NCBI RefSeq assembly: GCF_000384375.1
Contig: NZ_ARVX01000001.1
Span: forward strand, 2,540,278 to 2,604,277
Length of the DNA: 64,000 bases
Direction of reading: 5' to 3'
DNA from: Methylotenera versatilis 79
GTDB lineage: Bacteria > Pseudomonadota > Gammaproteobacteria > Burkholderiales > Methylophilaceae
The notes under the pieces are model-generated. The model searched no databases, was not told the DNA's origin, and saw only the letters and a list, made by a program, of their open reading frames with translations. The position numbers and the translations under genes were made by a program. This document shows, piece by piece, positions 1 to 9,966 of this stretch; position 1 is the first letter of the stretch; every line of letters starts with the position of its first letter.

Positions 1-770
1 TAACTTGCCGGCGCTTTAGCCAAACGTTTTGGTAGCTCTTCAAACAAATAATTAGGCGTAACTTTTGCTGCTTCTGCTTTGCTTAAAAATTGTGCGCCTT
101 TAATAGGCGTGATGCGGTAGCGACCATATTGTGTCTCACCTTTTGCATTGATAAATTTAAAAGCATTCACGCCAAAAAACGATTGTGTCGCGAAGCTTAC
201 TGGTGGCAATTTTGGCATTTGCACAAACTTAAGTGCCGCTGGATGTGAGCCTAAAAACTGCTCCACTGGCGTTGGTTTTACAGCCTCTGGGCCGCTAGTA
301 GCAATCGCATTGAGCAACCCTAAAAAATCTTCAGGATTAGCAGCGGGAAAGCCATTGGTGGAAATGCTCACAATATCCGTGTAAGAACCATCAGGCAGAT
401 TGAAACGTATCGCAATGCCTTTAGGAAAAGCATTGCCATCCGCGTCGGGAATGTTTGGCACGCCAGTTGCATCTGAAAAGCGCACAGTCACTGGACTAGA
501 CGTTTTTTGCAAATGCTCCGCTTTAGTAATACTAGCAGCTGATTTTGCAGGCGTAAACTCACCCAAAGCAACAATACCTTTGGCGTGATTAGCGCGAAAA
601 CCTGCGTGCGGGCCACCAGATAACTTAGTTAACGTGTTCACAATTTGCTCAACAACTGGCTTATCTGCTTCTGCTGTTGGGGGCGCTTCAGCATAAGCTT
701 GCGCAACAATTAAGAACATTGCAGCCGATACAAATACTGTTAATGTGTGATTTTTAACGTTTTTCTGCAT
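1..770 (-). CDS. Catalase-family peroxidase, periplasmic (partial, 3' end outside window)
   Basis: The reading frame runs from an ATG at 770 down to base 1 without a stop, giving 256 codons of an incomplete protein. Residues 1-27 form a signal peptide (hydrophobic core, AYA cleavage site), so the product should be exported. The HAGFRANHAKG stretch (catalytic His at about residue 62) and RFSDATGVP match the haem catalase fold, in the short catalase-related peroxidase (SrpA-like) group. Known members use a haem to reduce peroxides with an organic donor. A Shine-Dalgarno AGGA precedes the ATG. The proximal haem-ligand Tyr region would lie beyond the left edge and cannot be checked. The family call is firm; the exact substrate is unknown. 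Confidence 0.88.
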   Translation of the reverse strand, partial: MQKNVKNHTLTVFVSAAMFLIVAQAYAEAPPTAEADKPVVEQIVNTLTKLSGGPHAGFRANHAKGIVALGEFTPAKSAASITKAEHLQKTSSPVTVRFSDATGVPNIPDADGNAFPKGIAIRFNLPDGSYTDIVSISTNGFPAANPEDFLGLLNAIATSGPEAVKPTPVEQFLGSHPAALKFVQMPKLPPVSFATQSFFGVNAFKFINAKGETQYGRYRITPIKGAQFLSKAEAAKVTPNYLFEELPKRLAKAPAS

Positions 771-1022
771 GATATTTTTCCTAATTTCAAATTAGTTAAA
801 GTTTTAATTTTATTCATTATAACGATTTGGAGCAGTTACGTTTTAACCAATCGCGCGTGAAAAATTATTTGCTAATCTGTCGTTAATATTAAAGCAAGCA
901 AGTGACATACCATACAGATTTTAAGCAGACGTTTGTAATACTAGCAAATAAAAAATTCTTAAATTAAGATGATGCAAGGTTATAGCTAACGCATTTTAGG
1001 ATGCACGCCTCAAAAACAAAAA

Positions 1023-1042
1023 AGACCTATAGAGGTTAGTCT
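1023..1042 (-). terminator. Possible weak terminator after tRNA-Pro
   Basis: Read on the minus strand, a short imperfect hairpin (ACCT/AGGT core) is followed by a run of T (complement of the A-rich 1010-1022). It lies just past the tRNA-Pro 3' end. The stem is short, so confidence is low. Confidence 0.35.
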
Positions 1043-1059
1043 ATAAGTCATGATTTTAT

Positions 1060-1136
1060 TGGTCGGGACAGCAAGATTCGAACTTGCGACCCCATGCCCC
1101 CCAGGCATGTACGCTACCAGGCTGCGCTATGCCCCG
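1060..1136 (-). tRNA. tRNA-Pro (anticodon GGG)
   Basis: The reverse complement folds as a full cloverleaf: acceptor CGGGGCA/TGTCCCG, anticodon stem CATGC/GCATG around loop CTGGGGG (anticodon GGG), T-arm GCAAG-TTCGAAT-CTTGC, and an encoded CCA end. It decodes CCC/CCU proline codons. It stands alone downstream of the MerR-type gene, on the same strand. Confidence 0.97.
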
Positions 1137-1245
1137 AACCGCACTACTATTGATTTGCAGTGAGCTAGCATTATAAATCAAATACGTATGCCACCAAAAA
1201 TATTTAGCGCGATTGATCAGTATTAACAATGGATTGTTAAAAAAT

Positions 1246-1270
1246 TAAGGCCGCTTTGAAAGCGGCCTTA
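1246..1270 (-). terminator. Rho-independent terminator of the ihfA/merR end
   Basis: A perfect inverted repeat TAAGGCCGCTTT/AAAGCGGCCTTA is followed on the minus strand by a T-rich tract (complement of AAAAAATTAA). It sits directly downstream of the MerR-type gene stop at 1291, so it should end the translation-gene transcript before tRNA-Pro. Confidence 0.85.
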
Positions 1271-1290
1271 ATAGAATGCAATTAAATGGA

Positions 1291-1689
1291 TTAAGCACGA
1301 AGTAATTGAATAACCGCGCGAATTTCTTTTTTAAATAGCAACAGATCTATCCCTACATTCGTTTCTGATTCTTTTGCTGAAGTAGTTTGCGTATTCGCTG
1401 CTGTTGCTTCCGCTTTAACTTCTGCACCATCTAAACGATTTCGAGCGCCACTAATAGTAAAACCTTGCTCGTATAACAATTCACGAATTTTACGAATCAG
1501 TAACACTTCATGATGTTGATAATAACGACGATTACCGCGACGTTTTACTGGTTTTAACTGGGTAAACTCTTGCTCCCAATAACGCAATACGTGTGGTTTT
1601 ACGCCGCACAAGTCACTCACCTCACCAATCGTAAAATAACGCTTGGCGGGTATTGGTGGCAACTGCATTTTAGGTGCTGAATCTATCAT
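1291..1689 (-). CDS. MerR-family transcriptional regulator
   Basis: A 132-residue protein with a winged helix-turn-helix of the MerR type at about residues 18-60 (YFTIGEVSDLCGVKPHVLRY, then WEQEF and KRRGNRRYY). The region after residue 90 is Ala/Thr/Glu-rich and has no cysteine cluster like those of metal-sensing MerR proteins, so no metal-sensor role is suggested. The place directly behind ihfA is the usual one for this small regulator in betaproteobacteria and their relatives. The target genes and effector are unknown. It is followed by a strong terminator. Confidence 0.9.
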   Translation of the reverse strand: MIDSAPKMQLPPIPAKRYFTIGEVSDLCGVKPHVLRYWEQEFTQLKPVKRRGNRRYYQHHEVLLIRKIRELLYEQGFTISGARNRLDGAEVKAEATAANTQTTSAKESETNVGIDLLLFKKEIRAVIQLLRA

Positions 1690-1774
1690 TGATAATTTGT
1701 ATGTAATCTAATAGCCCAAATTTAGAAATTTTTTAGCACTAAGACTTTTAATATTAATGCTATATTGAATCTGG

Positions 1775-2065
1775 TTAAGCGTAGTGCTCTTCAACTTTAC
1801 TTTTTAATTTCTGACTCGCATGAAAAGTCACCACACGGCGCGCAGTAATCGGTATTTCTTCGCCAGTTTTTGGGTTGCGGCCAGGACGCTCAGATTTTTT
1901 ACGTAATTCAAAATTACCAAACCCCGATAACTTAACGCTATCACCCGTTTCTAAAGCGGTACGCACTTCCTCAAAAAATGCCTCTACCATATCTTTTGCC
2001 TCGCGTTTATTCAAGCCCACTTGCTCAAACAACAAATCGGCTAAATCCGCTTTTGTTAAGGTCAT
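1775..2065 (-). CDS. ihfA: Integration host factor subunit alpha
   Basis: A 96-residue DNA-bending protein of the HU/IHF family. It pairs with IhfB and bends DNA sharply at specific sites in recombination, replication and transcription control. [21 protein letters not shown] carries the arm region, with the intercalating Pro at residue 65. The length matches IhfA. An AGGGGA Shine-Dalgarno lies just upstream of the ATG. It follows pheT on the same strand, the classical pheST-ihfA order. Confidence 0.97.
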   Translation of the reverse strand: MTLTKADLADLLFEQVGLNKREAKDMVEAFFEEVRTALETGDSVKLSGFGNFELRKKSERPGRNPKTGEEIPITARRVVTFHASQKLKSKVEEHYA

Positions 2066-2171
2066 ACATTTCCCCTGAACGTCTTATTATTCATTAATTT
2101 CCCGCTAATTTTTGTTTGCTTGTTTTCACTACTTGGCTAGTTTTATTCATCATTTTTAATAATAAAACTAG

Positions 2172-4523
2172 TTAATTTCGCAATGAGGCGCCAAATTGAT
2201 TTTCTAATAATTTTAGCAACTGTGCCATTGCAGCTTCAGCTTCAATATCTACCAAAGTTTTATGAGTATCTTGCATAAGTACCGATAATGCAAGGCTTTT
2301 TTTATTTTCAGGAATACCTTTTCCTTGATATATATCAAACAGTTGCACTTGTGTCACAAGTGGAATATTGGCATTTGTCACTGCGTTCAATATTACTTGA
2401 ACAGGTTCATTAATGTCGACAATAACTGCCAAATCGCGACGTATCGCTAATGTTTTTGGTACTTCTAAATAGCTTGCAACTGATTTTTTCAGCAAAGGCA
2501 AAACTTCCAGCTCAAACAAAAAGCAATTTTTTACCAAGCTGTAATGTTGCTGCCATTTTGGATGTAATTTTCCCAACCAACCAATTGGCTGACCATCTAA
2601 ATAAATACGAGCTGACTGGCCAGGATGTAATGCGCTGTGCGTTTCTGCCCGATATTCGGCATTTCCATGTGTTAACTTTTCTACTGTAGCTTTAATATCA
2701 TAAAAATCGACATCTTTTGTGGCGGCACCCCACTGCTCTGGCTGAAATGCACCGTAGAATAAGCCTGCAACGCGCGCTTGCTCGTTAAAACCTTCTGGCG
2801 CAGCGTGATAGCTTGACCCGATTTCAAATAACATCGCACGCTCTTGTTTGCGATTGATATTATAAGTCAACGTATCTAATAATCCGCCCCACAAACCACT
2901 GCGCATCACACTTAAATTGCTGGCAATAGGATTTTTTAGTTTGATCGGTTGCGTATTGCCTAATAAATCGCGCTCCCAGCTTTCATCTACAAAGCTATAA
3001 CTAATAATCTCTTGATAACCTTGCGCTTGCAAAGCATCATGCAACCAATTTGTATTGAATACAGATTCTGTTGCATTGAGCATATTTAAATGCGCTGTTG
3101 GGATAATTGCTGGAATTTTATCGTAGCCGTGTAAACGGGCGATTTCTTCAATCAAATCTTCTTCACGTGCAATATCAAAGCGATAAGTCGGCGCTTTGAT
3201 GACAAAAAGATTATTCTCTTCTGTGAATTTAAAGCCCAATTGCGTTAATAAAGTACCAACCGTTTGTTTAGGAATGGTAATGCCCAACACAGAACATAAG
3301 CGTGAATAGCGCAATGTGACAGAAACGCGCTCTGGCAACTGATTAACTACTTCGGTTAATTCGCCAGCTTTACCACCACAAATTTGCAGCACTAAACCCG
3401 TTGCGCGTTCCAAAGCTAGTTTTGTATTTCCAAAATCTACACCGCGTTCAAAACGGTAGGATGAATCGGTACTTAATCCTAAACGACGCGCTTTACCTGC
3501 GATTGCATCAGGCGTAAAAAAAGCGCTTTCTAAAAATATTGCCGTTGTAGCATCCGTCACAGATGTAGGTTCACCGCCCATAATGCCCGCCAGCGCAATC
3601 GCACCGTTGTTGTCGGCAATCACTAAATCATCGCTGGCTAATTTAACTTCGGTATTATTAAGCAGCTTGACTTGTTCATTTTCTGCTGCAAATCGAACGT
3701 TAACTCCACCGTTTAATGTAGCCAAGTCAAATGCATGCATCGGTTGGCCAAGCTCCAATAATACGTAATTGGTAATATCGACAATCGCGCTGATGCTGCG
3801 AACACCGCTACGTTCAAGATTGCGAATCATCCAATCGGGCGTGTTGGCTTGGGCATTCACACCTTCAATCACGCGGCCATAATAAGCAGGACACGCTTCA
3901 CTTGCAGTAACTTTCACAGCCAGTGATTTAGCACTTTCAACAGCAACTGTATTAAATACAGGCAATGTAATTGGCGCGCCAGTAATAGCAGTCACATCAC
4001 GTGCAATCCCTAAAATACTTAAACAATCGGTGCGGTTTGGCGTGAGTTTTAATGTGAGCGTATAGTCATTTAAATTCAAATACTCACGAATATCTTGACC
4101 TGCTGTTGCATCATCTGGCAACTCGAGCAAACCATTTGCTTCTGCCGCTAATCCCAGTTCTTTGGCCGAGCATAGCATGCCAAAAGACTCAACACCGCGC
4201 ACTTTGGCTTGCTTGATGGATATACTTGGCAACTCGGCTCCAACCAACGCGCAAGGCACTTTTAATCCCACTCGCGCGTTGCTTGCACCACATACAATTT
4301 GCAAGGGTTCCTTACCAACATTGACTTTACACACCTGTAAACGATCAGCATCAGGATGTTTAATCGCTTCAATAATTTCGCCAATCACAATATTGCCAAA
4401 CGCTGGTGCAACAGGTGTCATTTCTTCCACCTCAAGCCCTGCCATTGTTAAGGCATGACTGAGCTCTGTGGATGACATTGCAGGATTGACAAAGGCACGT
4501 AACCAGTTTTCTGAAAATTGCAT
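2172..4523 (-). CDS. pheT: Phenylalanine--tRNA ligase beta subunit
   Basis: A 783-residue beta subunit of the alpha2-beta2 PheRS, which charges tRNA-Phe in the cytoplasm. The N-terminus (MQFSENWLRAFVNP) is typical. The order expected for the family is visible: an EMAP-type tRNA-binding domain at about 40-150, the B3/4 editing domain (about 210-380), the B5 domain (about 405-475), a catalytic-like core, and a C-terminal FDX-ACB anticodon-binding domain (from about 690, around LEVPKTLAIRRDLAVIVD). It starts 22 bases after pheS, so the two are co-transcribed. Confidence 0.98.
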   Translation of the reverse strand: MQFSENWLRAFVNPAMSSTELSHALTMAGLEVEEMTPVAPAFGNIVIGEIIEAIKHPDADRLQVCKVNVGKEPLQIVCGASNARVGLKVPCALVGAELPSISIKQAKVRGVESFGMLCSAKELGLAAEANGLLELPDDATAGQDIREYLNLNDYTLTLKLTPNRTDCLSILGIARDVTAITGAPITLPVFNTVAVESAKSLAVKVTASEACPAYYGRVIEGVNAQANTPDWMIRNLERSGVRSISAIVDITNYVLLELGQPMHAFDLATLNGGVNVRFAAENEQVKLLNNTEVKLASDDLVIADNNGAIALAGIMGGEPTSVTDATTAIFLESAFFTPDAIAGKARRLGLSTDSSYRFERGVDFGNTKLALERATGLVLQICGGKAGELTEVVNQLPERVSVTLRYSRLCSVLGITIPKQTVGTLLTQLGFKFTEENNLFVIKAPTYRFDIAREEDLIEEIARLHGYDKIPAIIPTAHLNMLNATESVFNTNWLHDALQAQGYQEIISYSFVDESWERDLLGNTQPIKLKNPIASNLSVMRSGLWGGLLDTLTYNINRKQERAMLFEIGSSYHAAPEGFNEQARVAGLFYGAFQPEQWGAATKDVDFYDIKATVEKLTHGNAEYRAETHSALHPGQSARIYLDGQPIGWLGKLHPKWQQHYSLVKNCFLFELEVLPLLKKSVASYLEVPKTLAIRRDLAVIVDINEPVQVILNAVTNANIPLVTQVQLFDIYQGKGIPENKKSLALSVLMQDTHKTLVDIEAEAAMAQLLKLLENQFGASLRN

Positions 4524-4545
4524 AGAGTTTAATTAATTAGCTTGA

Positions 4546-5577
<1,032 letters not shown>

Positions 5578-5652
5578 CTATTTTAACTTAAAGTAATGAG
5601 TTTGTTGATGTTTAACTGATTGATTATGAATAAATATTTATGTCTTAACCAT

Positions 5653-5680
5653 AAAAAAAGAGGCCGCAGCCTCTTTTTTT
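5653..5680 (-). terminator. Terminator between rplT and pheS
   Basis: A perfect 12-bp stem (AAAAAAAGAGGC/GCCTCTTTTTTT) with a CGCA loop carries its own T-tract. It lies 27 bases past the rplT stop and should separate infC-rpmI-rplT from pheST at least partly. It would also act in the opposite direction. Confidence 0.9.
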
Positions 5681-5707
5681 ACTTTGCCTGATTTAGGCAT
5701 TCATGGC

Positions 5708-6067
5708 TTAAGCTGCCAGGCCAGTTTTTGCTAATTCAACAAATTTAGCAAATGCCGCTTTGTCAAATACCGCTAAATCAGCTAGTACTTTACGATCCAC
5801 TTCAATAGAAGCTTTTTTCAAGCCATTCATAAAGCGGCTGTAAGTTAAACCTAACTCACGCGCACCTGCGTTAATACGTGCAATCCACAATGTGCGGAAT
5901 TGACGCTTTTTCTGACGACGGTCACGGTAAGCATATTGACCAGCCTTCATTACCGCTTGCTTGGCAACGCGATAAACGTTTTTACGACGACCGCGATAAC
6001 CTTTAGCGGCGTTTAATACTTTTTTATGTCTTGCGCGAGCGATGACACCACGTTTTACTCTAGGCAT
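5708..6067 (-). CDS. rplT: 50S ribosomal protein L20
   Basis: A 119-residue basic protein that binds 23S rRNA early in large-subunit assembly. [19 protein letters not shown] and [19 protein letters not shown] are classic L20 sequences. It lies 10 bases behind rpmI in the infC-rpmI-rplT operon. In E. coli, L20 represses this operon at the translational level. The sequence here does not by itself show whether that control is kept. Confidence 0.99.
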   Translation of the reverse strand: MPRVKRGVIARARHKKVLNAAKGYRGRRKNVYRVAKQAVMKAGQYAYRDRRQKKRQFRTLWIARINAGARELGLTYSRFMNGLKKASIEVDRKVLADLAVFDKAAFAKFVELAKTGLAA

Positions 6068-6077
6068 ATCGGTCTCC

Positions 6078-6275
6078 TTATTGTGTTGGCATCATTGCGC
6101 GAACGCGCTTGACGTCAGTTGGTGAGATGATCGAAGTGCCACGTAACTTACGTTTTTGCTTAGTGGTTTTCTTGGTTAGGATATGACGTAAATGTGAATG
6201 CGTACGCTTCACTTTACCGTTACCTAAGAACTTAAAGCGTTTTTTGGCGCTGCTCTTTGTCTTCATTTTTGGCAT
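6078..6275 (-). CDS. rpmI: 50S ribosomal protein L35
   Basis: A 65-residue, very basic protein ([20 protein letters not shown]) of the large ribosomal subunit. The length and the K-rich N-terminus fit L35. An AGGAGA Shine-Dalgarno lies just before the start. It is co-transcribed with infC (upstream) and rplT (downstream). Confidence 0.99.
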   Translation of the reverse strand: MPKMKTKSSAKKRFKFLGNGKVKRTHSHLRHILTKKTTKQKRKLRGTSIISPTDVKRVRAMMPTQ

Positions 6276-6355
6276 TTTTTTCTCCTTTGAGAGTTGTTAA
6301 GAGTGCCTAGGCATGCCATTTCGCCGTATCACTCAGAAAATATTTAAATTATTTA

Positions 6356-7003
6356 TTACTCAGTTGTACTTAATTTCTCTGCTGCTTTTTCTTCTGTTTT
6401 TTCTTCTGTTTTTTCAACTAGTTTTGGTTCAGCTGTTTTTGGCGGCCTGTCTGCTTTAGGCGCTGATTGCTTCACTACTGGTTTCTCTACTTTTTTCGGT
6501 GCTAAAACCATCACCATTTGGCGGCCTTCCATTTTTGGAAATTGCTCAACTACCGCATGCTCAGTTAAATCCGCTTCTACACGTCTTAACAATGCCAAAC
6601 CAAATTCCTGATGCGTAATCTCACGACCTCTGAAACGCAACGTGATTTTCGCTTTATCGCCCTCACCCAAAAAGCGGATGATATTACGTACTTTAATATT
6701 GTAATCGCCATCATCCGTACCTGGGCGAAACTTAATTTCTTTAATAACAACTTGTTTTTGTTTCAGTTTTTGTTCATGCTGACGCTTGCTTTCAGCATAC
6801 TTAAACTTACCGTAATCCATCAACCTGCACACTGGTGGTGTAGCGTTTGGTGCAATTTCCACCAAATCGATATCCGCTTCTTCAGCTTTAAAAAATGCCT
6901 CGCGTAGACTTACTATGCCTAACGGTTCGCCTTCTATGCCCACCAAACGAACTTCGGGTGCGGTAATATCCCCGTTAATTCGCGTATCTTTATCTTGTGC
7001 TAT
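6356..7003 (-). CDS. infC: Translation initiation factor IF-3 (AUA start)
   Basis: IF-3 binds the 30S subunit, prevents 70S re-association and proofreads the start codon and initiator tRNA. The conserved N-terminal region ([17 protein letters not shown]) begins well before the first ATG/GTG/TTG in frame, which is the TTG coding Leu in VRLVG. Going upstream, an in-frame TAG closes the frame just beyond an ATA at 7003. That ATA sits at good spacing behind AGGAG. The start is therefore read as AUA, giving 215 residues. The core motif [14 protein letters not shown] is present, and the C-terminal tail is rich in Lys, Glu and Pro. E. coli infC also uses a non-standard start (AUU) for self-regulation. 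Confidence 0.93.
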   Translation of the reverse strand: MAQDKDTRINGDITAPEVRLVGIEGEPLGIVSLREAFFKAEEADIDLVEIAPNATPPVCRLMDYGKFKYAESKRQHEQKLKQKQVVIKEIKFRPGTDDGDYNIKVRNIIRFLGEGDKAKITLRFRGREITHQEFGLALLRRVEADLTEHAVVEQFPKMEGRQMVMVLAPKKVEKPVVKQSAPKADRPPKTAEPKLVEKTEEKTEEKAAEKLSTTE

Positions 7004-7057
7004 TGCTGACTCCTAATCTTTAAAAATAAAACAACCGCGCCACCTTGAAAATTAAGC

Positions 7058-8980
7058 TTAAACCTTAGCTTCAACTTCTGCTTTTAGCCGAGCAATTAAG
7101 TCGGCAATCGGCATGGAACCTAGGTCTTCACCTTTTCTGGTACGCACGGCTACTTGTCCTGCTTGCATTTCGCGCTCACCTGCAACTAGCAGATAAGGCA
7201 TCTTTTGCATGCTATGTTCGCGTATTTTATAGGTAATCTTCTCATTTCTCAAGTCAAAATCGCATCTAATGCCATTTTTCTTCAAATTTTCAACCACTTG
7301 CATCACATAATCGGATTGATTTTCAGAGATATTTAACACCATTGCCTGCACAGGTGCCAACCAAAGTGGCATTGCACCTGCATAGTTCTCAATTAAAATA
7401 CCAATGAAACGCTCCATAGAACCAACAATGGCACGGTGCAACATTATCGGGCGTTTACGCGAGTTATCTTCTGCTACATATTCGGCGCCTAAACGTTCTG
7501 GCAAATTAGGGTCTAGCTGAATTGTGCCGCATTGCCACAATCTACCTAATGAGTCTTTCAGCGTAAATTCAATTTTAGGGCCGTAAAATGCACCTTCACC
7601 AGGTTGATATTCAAAGTCCAAATTGTTCAACTTAAGTGCATTTGCAAGCGAAGTTTCCGCCCTGTCCCAATCCTCATCAGAACCAATACGCTTTTCTGGG
7701 CGCGTTGAAAGCTTGACTAATACATCGTTAAAACCAAAGTCACCATAAGCTTTGTAGAGCATCTTAATAAAATCGGCAACTTCCGCTTCCACTTGTTCTT
7801 CTGTACAGAATATATGCGCATCATCTTGCGTAAAACCACGCACGCGCATTAAACCGTGCAATGAGCCAGAGGGTTCATTACGATGACATGAGCCAAACTC
7901 GGCCAACCTCAAAGGCAAATCGCGATAGCTATGTAAACTACTATTAAAAATTTGCACATGACCTGGGCAATTCATCGGCTTAACCGCGTAATCGCGATTT
8001 TCAGACTTAGTCACAAACATGTTATCGCGATAGTTTTGCCAGTGGCCAGACTTTTCCCATAAGGTTTTATCCATAATGGTCGGCGTGCGCACTTCTTGAT
8101 AATTGTAATCTTTGAACATTTGGCGCATGTACTGCTCCACTTCTTGCCAAATACTCCAGCCACGCGGATGCCAGAACACCATGCCTGGTGCGTCATCTTG
8201 CATATGGAAATAATCTAGTTGCTTACCAAGTTTGCGATGATCGCGTTTTTCAGCTTCTTCTAACTGAAATAAATAAGCTTCCAATTCTTCTTTGTTGCGC
8301 CAAGCTGTGCCGTACACGCGTTGCAACATCTCGTTATTGCTATCGCCACGCCAATATGCGCCTGCTAATTTCATTAACTTAAAAGCTTTTAATTTGCCGA
8401 TATTCGGCACATGTGGACCACGGCACAAATCGGTAAAACTGCCTTCTGAATATAAAGAAACATCTTCGTTAGCAGGAATCGATTCGATAATTTCTGCTTT
8501 GTAATGCTCATTAATGCTTTTGAAATACGCCACAGCTTCATCTCGCGGCAACACTTTGCGTGTCACTTGCTCATCTTTTTTGGCAAGCTCGCCCATTTTC
8601 TTCTCAATGGCGATCAAATCCTCTGGCGTAAATGGGCGTTTATACGAAAAGTCATAATAAAAACCGTTGTCAATCACTGGGCCAATCGTTACTTGCGCAT
8701 CAGGAAAAAGTTCTTTAACTGCATGCGCTAATAAATGCGCTGTGGAATGACGAATAATGTCTAAGCCATCATCAGATTTGTCGGTAATAATCGCTAAATC
8801 ACTATCTGTTTCAATCAGATAACTCGTATCAACCAATTTAGACTCTTGATTGTTGTGCGTCACTTTGCCAGCTAGAGCCGCTTTCGCAAGGCCTGCGCCA
8901 ATATCCATCGCAACTTGCGCGACGGTTACAGGGCTATCAAAATTGCGTTGCGAGCCATCTGGTAAGCGAATTACTGGCAT
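7058..8980 (-). CDS. thrS: Threonine--tRNA ligase
   Basis: A 640-residue class II synthetase that charges tRNA-Thr. An N-terminal TGS domain ([14 protein letters not shown] onward) is followed by the editing domain, with [11 protein letters not shown] near residue 80. The catalytic core has the zinc-binding region around [10 protein letters not shown], and the C-terminal anticodon-binding domain is present. The length is usual for the family. It lies immediately upstream of infC on the same strand, as in many proteobacteria. A hairpin between this gene and tRNA-Val probably ends the tRNA transcript. Confidence 0.98.
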   Translation of the reverse strand: MPVIRLPDGSQRNFDSPVTVAQVAMDIGAGLAKAALAGKVTHNNQESKLVDTSYLIETDSDLAIITDKSDDGLDIIRHSTAHLLAHAVKELFPDAQVTIGPVIDNGFYYDFSYKRPFTPEDLIAIEKKMGELAKKDEQVTRKVLPRDEAVAYFKSINEHYKAEIIESIPANEDVSLYSEGSFTDLCRGPHVPNIGKLKAFKLMKLAGAYWRGDSNNEMLQRVYGTAWRNKEELEAYLFQLEEAEKRDHRKLGKQLDYFHMQDDAPGMVFWHPRGWSIWQEVEQYMRQMFKDYNYQEVRTPTIMDKTLWEKSGHWQNYRDNMFVTKSENRDYAVKPMNCPGHVQIFNSSLHSYRDLPLRLAEFGSCHRNEPSGSLHGLMRVRGFTQDDAHIFCTEEQVEAEVADFIKMLYKAYGDFGFNDVLVKLSTRPEKRIGSDEDWDRAETSLANALKLNNLDFEYQPGEGAFYGPKIEFTLKDSLGRLWQCGTIQLDPNLPERLGAEYVAEDNSRKRPIMLHRAIVGSMERFIGILIENYAGAMPLWLAPVQAMVLNISENQSDYVMQVVENLKKNGIRCDFDLRNEKITYKIREHSMQKMPYLLVAGEREMQAGQVAVRTRKGEDLGSMPIADLIARLKAEVEAKV

Positions 8981-9020
8981 ATCAAATCCAATGTGAGCGT
9001 TTTAAATGTTATCAAGCTTA

Positions 9021-9058
9021 AATAATAAAAGCCGTCTGTTTTAACGGCTTTTATTATT
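9021..9058 (-). terminator. Terminator between tRNA-Val and thrS
   Basis: An inverted repeat AATAATAAAAGCCGT/ACGGCTTTTATTATT carries a T-rich 3' arm on the minus strand. It lies downstream of tRNA-Val and ahead of the thrS start. A role as a thrS leader structure cannot be ruled out. Confidence 0.8.
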
Positions 9059-9117
9059 GATTAACCAGTTTTAACCATCCGTTTTTTACAAATGATTAAA
9101 CTAGCTCTTGTGTTTCT

Positions 9118-9194
9118 TGGTAGGCAGTAGCAGATTCGAACTGCTGACCTCTTGGATGTCGACCAAGCGCTCTAACCAACTGAGCTAACCGCCT
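9118..9194 (-). tRNA. tRNA-Val (anticodon GAC)
   Basis: The reverse complement gives a complete cloverleaf: acceptor AGGCGGT/ACTGCCT (one G-U pair), anticodon stem CTTGG/CCAAG around TCGACAT (anticodon GAC), T-arm AGCAG-TTCGAAT-CTGCT, and an encoded CCA. It reads GUC/GUU valine codons. Confidence 0.97.
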
Positions 9195-9275
9195 ATACTT
9201 TTCGCAATTTTTACGAAGTGCGAATTTTAGCTTAATACAGCCTTGCACGCAAACGGGTACTGCTGGATTGCGCGC

Positions 9276-9281
9276 TATAAT
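9276..9281 (+). promoter_or_regulatory. -10 box abutting the start codon of the 2OG oxygenase gene
   Basis: A perfect TATAAT ends five bases before the GTG start at 9287, so transcription from it would begin at or near the G of the start codon. No convincing -35 box lies 16-18 bases upstream, so the promoter call is tentative. Confidence 0.5.
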
Positions 9282-9286
9282 GCAGT

Positions 9287-9952
9287 GTGATTACACAAAA
9301 CCTAGCATCGACGAATTTTAACGCATTAATCAACACCCTCAGCATTCAAGGCTATGTTATTTTTGATGATTTTTTAGCAGCCAATATCATTATTGCTTTG
9401 CGCGATGAAGTTGATAAACGTCATATCAATAATGAGATGGTGGCTGCTAAAACAGGATTATTAAGCCAATTAAACCCATCCAAAATTCGTGGAGACCAAA
9501 TTTGTTGGCTGGATGAAGACAGTGCGAACATAAACATCCAAGCTTATTTTGCAGAAATGCAGGCGCTAAAGATGCAACTTAACCAACAATTATTCATGAA
9601 TTTACACTCGCTTGAAACGCATCTGGCGATTTATCCGATTGGTAGCATCTATCAAAAACATCTAGACCAATTTAGTCAAAGCGCTGATGTTAACCAAACT
9701 ATTGGCGTAAAAAATGATACGAAAGCACGGCAACTCAGCAGCATTTTGTATTTAAATGCAGACTGGCAAACAGACGAAGGCGGCGAATTAAGATTGCATT
9801 TGAATGCACTTGAATATTTAGACATATTGCCAACTGCCGGCAAACTAGTACTATTTTTATCGGAAAAATTCTGGCATGAAGTGCGGCCAGCAACGCGCGA
9901 ACGAGCAAGCCTAACTGGTTGGTTTAGGACGCGTAGCCAATCGCTGATTTAA
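9287..9952 (+). CDS. 2-oxoglutarate/Fe(II)-dependent oxygenase (prolyl hydroxylase-like)
   Basis: A 221-residue protein with the jelly-roll oxygenase signature. The iron-binding HxD is H125 and D127 in YQKHLDQF, the distal His is H197 in FWHEVRP, and R206 is the likely 2-oxoglutarate contact. YLNADWQTDEGGELRLHL is typical of the bacterial SM-20/EGLN-like prolyl-hydroxylase group. The substrate is unknown. The start is GTG at 9287, because an in-frame TAA lies at 9278-9280 and no other start fits. There is no Shine-Dalgarno, and a TATAAT sits just upstream, which suggests a leaderless mRNA. It is transcribed away from tRNA-Val and converges on the transglycosylase gene. Confidence 0.85.
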   Translation: MITQNLASTNFNALINTLSIQGYVIFDDFLAANIIIALRDEVDKRHINNEMVAAKTGLLSQLNPSKIRGDQICWLDEDSANINIQAYFAEMQALKMQLNQQLFMNLHSLETHLAIYPIGSIYQKHLDQFSQSADVNQTIGVKNDTKARQLSSILYLNADWQTDEGGELRLHLNALEYLDILPTAGKLVLFLSEKFWHEVRPATRERASLTGWFRTRSQSLI

Positions 9953-9966
9953 AGTTGTAGTGGGTT

